Shown here: piece after piece, positions 60,520 through 64,000 of the stretch | Position numbering within the stretch: position 1 is the stretch's first letter | Layout of the letters: each line of letters starts with the position of its first letter | Assembly: GCA_036502345.1 (NCBI GenBank) | Contig: DASXYT010000154.1 | Coordinates: forward strand, 1-64,000 | Reading direction: 5' to 3' | Source: DATEPR01 sp036502345 | GTDB lineage: Bacteria > Actinomycetota > Actinomycetes > Mycobacteriales > Pseudonocardiaceae | Length of the DNA stretch: 64,000 nt | Notes under the pieces: generated by a model | Told to the model about the DNA's origin: nothing | Database searches by the model: none | Seen by the model: only the letters and a program-made list of their open reading frames with translations | Position numbers and translations under genes: made by a program

Positions 60520-61776
60520 ATGTCGACCATCCCACTACCCGAGCGGCCCAGCATCGAGCACCTGCGCAAGCAGGCCAAGGCACTGCGCCGGGACGTGCTC
60601 GCCGGAGCCGCCGACGCACTCGCGCTGGTCGCCGGACACCACCCCTCCCGCACGCGGGACACGTTCACGCTGGACGATGCCCAGCTGGTGATCGCCCGCC
60701 GTTACGGCTTCGCGAGCTGGCCACGGCTGCGCCGTGAAGTCGAACTGCTGGCCCAACCGCGCCCGACCGTCGGCTCACCGGAGGACATGTACCGCGCCCA
60801 CCTGCACTGGGCGTCCGACGTGGACATCGAGCGGTGCGCACGCGCCGGCGTCGACACCGCACCCTGGCAGCCGCTGATCACCGTGCACCGCAACGGAATC
60901 CTGGCGATCGCGTTCGCCACCCCGGCCGGTCCGGTGTTCTGCGAACTGACCCCCACCACCATCACGATCTCGCCGCCGGGTGCTCCGCTGTTCCATACCG
61001 CGCTGGGCACGTGGGCAGGTATCGCACCGGATGTGCCGCTCCTGTCCCTGGCACGGCCGGGCCGCGAGGACACGCGCCGGCATCCGGTGGTCGCCGACGG
61101 GATCTTCTTGCTGCCCAACGGGTTCGCCGACACCGGCGACGGACTCCAACTCGGCCGGCAGGCCATCGCCGCGTTGCCCCCGCAGGCCATCGGCACGATC
61201 GACCAGCCACGCCCACCGGTCGACCAGACCTCACCGGCGGGCCAACGGCTGGTCAGGTGCATCGCCGCCGCCGACGCACCGCCAGCGGTCGACCCCGACC
61301 AGTGGCTGCCCGGCGCCTACGCGCGACTGACCGACACCGAGCAGTGCCAACTCGGCCGGTACGGGAACCTGCTGGCCTACTGCATGATCGGCGATACCAG
61401 GGGCCAGGAACTCCATGTCACCGATCTGGACTTCCCGTCGATACCCGGCACCACCTTCGCCGCCACCAGGGCGCACTACGGCTTCCTGCGTCGTCCGGGC
61501 CAGGGGATGGGCAGTGACACCATCGCCGTCCTGGGCATCGTGCACGACGACCGGGTCGCCGCGGTGACGCTGACCCGGCCCGGCATGCCCGATGTCGAAG
61601 CCGTGCCCACGGACGGCACGTTCATCCTGACCGGACCGGCCCTGCACAGCGTCCGTGACGAGCACCTGCCCACGATGCGCCTCACGGCCCTGGATGCCGC
61701 CGGTGCGGTACTGGAAACCGTGCCCTACGCGCGGCACACCGGTAGGCGAACCCCATCGGCAGCACGGATCGGATAG
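60520..61776 (+). CDS. Hypothetical protein with ankyrin-associated N-terminal domain
   Basis: The 418-residue protein begins PLPERPSIEHLRKQAKALRRDVLAG, then DTFTLDDAQLVIARRYGFASWPRLRREVE. This leader domain is common at the front of actinobacterial ankyrin-repeat proteins. Here the remaining 330 residues contain no ankyrin repeats and match no fold I know; they are rich in beta-type segments such as GILAIAFATPAGPVFCEL. No signal peptide. The ATG is preceded by GAAGGAGGT, which the leader can mask, so translation is probably controlled. Confidence 0.82.
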   Translation: MSTIPLPERPSIEHLRKQAKALRRDVLAGAADALALVAGHHPSRTRDTFTLDDAQLVIARRYGFASWPRLRREVELLAQPRPTVGSPEDMYRAHLHWASDVDIERCARAGVDTAPWQPLITVHRNGILAIAFATPAGPVFCELTPTTITISPPGAPLFHTALGTWAGIAPDVPLLSLARPGREDTRRHPVVADGIFLLPNGFADTGDGLQLGRQAIAALPPQAIGTIDQPRPPVDQTSPAGQRLVRCIAAADAPPAVDPDQWLPGAYARLTDTEQCQLGRYGNLLAYCMIGDTRGQELHVTDLDFPSIPGTTFAATRAHYGFLRRPGQGMGSDTIAVLGIVHDDRVAAVTLTRPGMPDVEAVPTDGTFILTGPALHSVRDEHLPTMRLTALDAAGAVLETVPYARHTGRRTPSAARIG

Positions 61777-62036
61777 CTGCGCGCCGGGTCGACAGTGGCA
61801 CGGTCATGATCCGCTGGACGAGGGGAGCAAACCGGACACGCGCCGCGATTCTGCCTACCCGGCACTGGGGGCGGGCCCGGTGACCGTACGCGAACAGGTG
61901 GCCGCGATCGCCGAAGCGCTGGCTGAGCCGGTGCGGTTGGACGTGGCCACCTTGTCCGGCGACTGTCCAACTGCTACGAAACGACATGATGGGTATTCCG
62001 GTTGTCCTGGCCGCGATCACCGGTGATAGTGCCGCT

Positions 62037-62428
62037 GTGCTGATCCGACGGGAAGTCCCCAGCGACATCGCCACGGATTCGGGTGGCACGCTTGTCGGGC
62101 ATGTCCTGGTCACCCGGGCCCACGTCGACTCATCGCCTGTACTGGGCCTTGGCCCGCTGAGCGTGCATCCCGACCATCAACGGCGCGGAGTCGGGAGCGC
62201 CCTGGTGCATGCCGTGCTCGCCGCGGCGGACGCGCTGGACGAACCCCTCGTCGCTCGGTCGGCGACCCGGCCTACTACCGGCGGTTCGGGTTTCGCCTCA
62301 GCACCGACTACGGCATCGAGCCCCCGGTTACCGAGTGGCGACCGCACTTCCAGGTCCGCCCACTGACCACTCACGACGCCACGCTGCGGGGCACGTTCGC
62401 CTACCCTGAGCCGTTCGACCGGGTGTGA
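62037..62428 (+). pseudogene. Broken GNAT acetyltransferase gene
   Basis: The frame from GTG 62037 reads VLIRREVPSDIATDSGGTLV then LGPLSVHPDHQRRGVGSALVHAVLAAADALDEPLV, the acetyl-CoA motif of GNAT enzymes. About 40 residues expected between the first beta strand and GGTLVGHVL are missing. At about 62256 a one-base loss shifts the frame; the true continuation GDPAYYRRFGFRLSTDYGI then VRPL and PEPFDRV ends at 62428 in another frame. Region 61777-62036 upstream shows no supportable gene. Confidence 0.75.
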
Positions 62429-62528
62429 CCCCGATCCGTCACCCATTCGAAAAGTGGAATTGACCCATTTCGCAGTCGCCACCGACCATATCCGGGATGC
62501 CCAGTGGTATCCGACGGAGGAGAGTGGC

Positions 62529-63623
62529 ATGCAAGCGGTTCCCGTTTATTTCCAGACCAGTCGTTGGTTGCGGGCCTATCTGGAGAGGCCCGGCTACGAA
62601 ACCGGCTACAAGCGGACGGCTGCGGACGCGTATGCGAACCTGCTGACCGGACGATTGGTCAATCCGGCGGCCGGGCCGGTCCGCAAGCTCGGTGTGCCGG
62701 ACGACGCCGTGAATTTCGACTACATTCCGGCCGACTGGCGACCGCAGAACGCGGACCTGTTGGACCTGCCGTGCGGGCTACCCGGCCCGAACGGCGACCA
62801 GGCCGGCCTGAACAACGGCCGGACGATGTACGACATCTGGCGCACCTCGTTCCACAACCTGTTCACCATGGACAACGACTTCCAGGGCGCGGTGGCCGAT
62901 CACGCGTGGTTCTCGATCATCGACACGGACTCGGCGCACCACCTGTCCGCGCCGCTGGTGGAACAGGCCATCCGGTGGCGGGATCCGGCACGGCTGGACG
63001 GAGCACCCACCCGGCCGATGATCGTGATCAATTTCGATGCGCACACCGATTACGGCGCGAAGAGCGGCGCGCAGCCGCAGGTCCCCATTACCTGCCAGAG
63101 CTGGGGTCGTTTCGTGTCCAACACGGTGCCCGGCAGCTACGATTTCCCGCTCGCCGACGCGTACGTGCGCTTCGGCCACAACACCGCGTACGACGATGTG
63201 GCGAGTTGGGGCGAGGCGGAATGGCACGCGGCTGACGCTCCGTACGTCACGAAGAAGGTCATCGACAACTACACAGGGCCCCAGCCGTTGATCGACCAGA
63301 TCGACGAGGTGCGCCGGCAGGTCGCCGGTGGCGTCGACACTCCGATCTACGCCTACGTCAGCCTGGACCGCGATGTGCTCAAGCAGAACTACACGCAGTA
63401 CAACGACGGCCCGTTCGACCAGCAGGCCGGCATCGACGGCGTGAAGGAGTGCCTGACCTACCTGGCCGCGACGAACGCGACCATCATCGGTTTCGACGTC
63501 ACCGGCCTGCCGACGTTTCCTGGCGCGACGCGTAGTGCCGACAACCGACTGCCGATCAAGGACGCGATCGACCTGGCCACCACGCAGATCGTCGAACTGT
63601 GGGACCACGTGCGGCAGTTGTGA
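62529..63623 (+). CDS. Arginase/ureohydrolase-fold protein of unknown substrate
   Basis: ATG 62529 follows GGAGGAG at good spacing and gives 364 residues. Two motifs match the binuclear-metal centre of the arginase superfamily: INFDAHTDYG (D170-A-H-x-D174) and YVSLDRDVL (S-x-D280-x-D282). DHAWFSIIDTD further upstream may supply the first His ligand. Overall sequence is not close to arginase, agmatinase or formiminoglutamase, so the substrate is open. An upstream in-frame ATG at 62454 lacks a ribosome site. No signal peptide. Confidence 0.8.
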   Translation: MQAVPVYFQTSRWLRAYLERPGYETGYKRTAADAYANLLTGRLVNPAAGPVRKLGVPDDAVNFDYIPADWRPQNADLLDLPCGLPGPNGDQAGLNNGRTMYDIWRTSFHNLFTMDNDFQGAVADHAWFSIIDTDSAHHLSAPLVEQAIRWRDPARLDGAPTRPMIVINFDAHTDYGAKSGAQPQVPITCQSWGRFVSNTVPGSYDFPLADAYVRFGHNTAYDDVASWGEAEWHAADAPYVTKKVIDNYTGPQPLIDQIDEVRRQVAGGVDTPIYAYVSLDRDVLKQNYTQYNDGPFDQQAGIDGVKECLTYLAATNATIIGFDVTGLPTFPGATRSADNRLPIKDAIDLATTQIVELWDHVRQL

Positions 63624-63656
63624 CGAAAGGACCGTTCGGCGACCAAGCCCGGATTC

Positions 63657-64000
63657 CTAGTGCCTGCCTGGTCGAGACGCGACACTGCTCAGCAACGGCC
63701 ACACCCCGGTGGCGAGGACCGCGTCGGCTGTCTCGGCGACATCGAGGCCGCTGCTGTCCACACGCACACCGACCTCGGCGCGCTCCAGCACCTCGTCGTC
63801 CGCGACCGCCTGTGCCACGAGTTGCCGCAACCGCTCGGTCGGCAGGCCAAGCCATGGGTCGCCGGGCTGCGCCCAGCTACTCCGCTCGCCGCGCGGCAGG
63901 ATGCGCCCGGTCAGGTCGGCGTGCAGACGACACACGGTGAGAGTCGCGGCCGGCAGCGCGCTCACGTAGGGCGCGTCGGCGCTGTCGGCGTCGATCTCGC
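63657..64000 (-). CDS. C-terminal part of a probable P-loop kinase-like protein (5' end beyond window)
   Basis: About 114 residues of this frame lie in the window, open at the right edge, with the stop TAG at 63657. It reads LTVCRLHADLTGRILPRGER, WLGLPTERLRQLVAQAVADDEVLERAEVGVRVDSSGLDVAETADAVLA. This style, a basic RGR/ILxR segment, then a D-x-S-G strand and a final helix, fits the end of actinobacterial shikimate/adenylate-kinase-like P-loop proteins. The P-loop itself is outside the window, so the assignment is tentative. Confidence 0.6.
   Translation of the reverse strand, partial: EIDADSADAPYVSALPAATLTVCRLHADLTGRILPRGERSSWAQPGDPWLGLPTERLRQLVAQAVADDEVLERAEVGVRVDSSGLDVAETADAVLATGVWPLLSSVASRPGRH

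Noticed and set aside
1..64000. tRNA, rRNA, CRISPR arrays, intact transposases, phage or plasmid origins
   Set aside because: No cloverleaf-like clusters, spaced direct repeats, transposase motifs or integrase genes were found by reading both strands; a covariance-model scan would be needed to exclude small RNAs.

Overview
The window is high-GC DNA with the gene density, ATGA/GTGA start-stop overlaps, frequent GTG starts and gene families (a conservon operon, twin-arginine/lipoprotein ABC binding proteins, DUF427, a PPOX/F420-type flavoprotein, many TetR/ECF regulators) of a filamentous actinomycete. It looks most like a member of the Pseudonocardiales, but no marker gene fixes the genus. No rRNA, tRNA, CRISPR array or intact insertion sequence was seen.

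Layout. 1-3.6 kb: a flavin reductase cut by the window edge, a VOC protein, then an operon of SigL-like ECF sigma factor, zinc-finger anti-sigma and a COG4315 lipoprotein, with a recognisable ECF promoter. 3.7-4.3 kb: two decayed genes fused by deletion. 4.4-12.9 kb, the main interest: one tightly overlapping minus-strand run reading GGPP synthase, class II diterpene cyclase (DxDD), class I terpene synthase, cytochrome P450, then a complete conservon cvnA-B-C-D (NIT-domain kinase, roadblock protein, DUF742 protein, small GTPase). Diterpene synthesis and G-protein signalling therefore appear to share a transcript. 13.2-16.8 kb: methyltransferase, secreted hydrolase and glycosyltransferase, which may be tailoring or accessory genes.

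17-30 kb: cupin protein, secreted GH12 endoglucanase, and a divergent LacI-controlled sugar locus (GH29 and GH3 against binding protein, two permeases, LacI and GH42), suited to fucosylated, galactosylated beta-glucans such as xyloglucan. 30-35.4 kb: stand-alone AICAR formyltransferase, GNAT, a TetR/hydrolase pair with a clear operator, and a patch of decayed genes with repeated frameshifts. 35.6-42.7 kb: a sulfonate operon (ssuC-B-A like, two tandem SsuD-like monooxygenases) that ends in a cytoplasmic GH2 glycosidase, suggesting use of glycosylated sulfonates.

42.7-49.7 kb: small enzymes, then a MacB-type export operon divergent from a SigE-family ECF sigma/anti-sigma pair. 49.7-56.4 kb: a perfect double DnaA box beside phoU, and several TetR/MarR regulators with visible operators next to MFS, DsbA-like and SDR genes. 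56.4-64 kb: TPR-S41 protein, membrane adenylate cyclase with an orphan operator, a gene with an attenuator-like 5' leader, a broken GNAT gene, an arginase-fold protein and a kinase-like gene cut by the window end.
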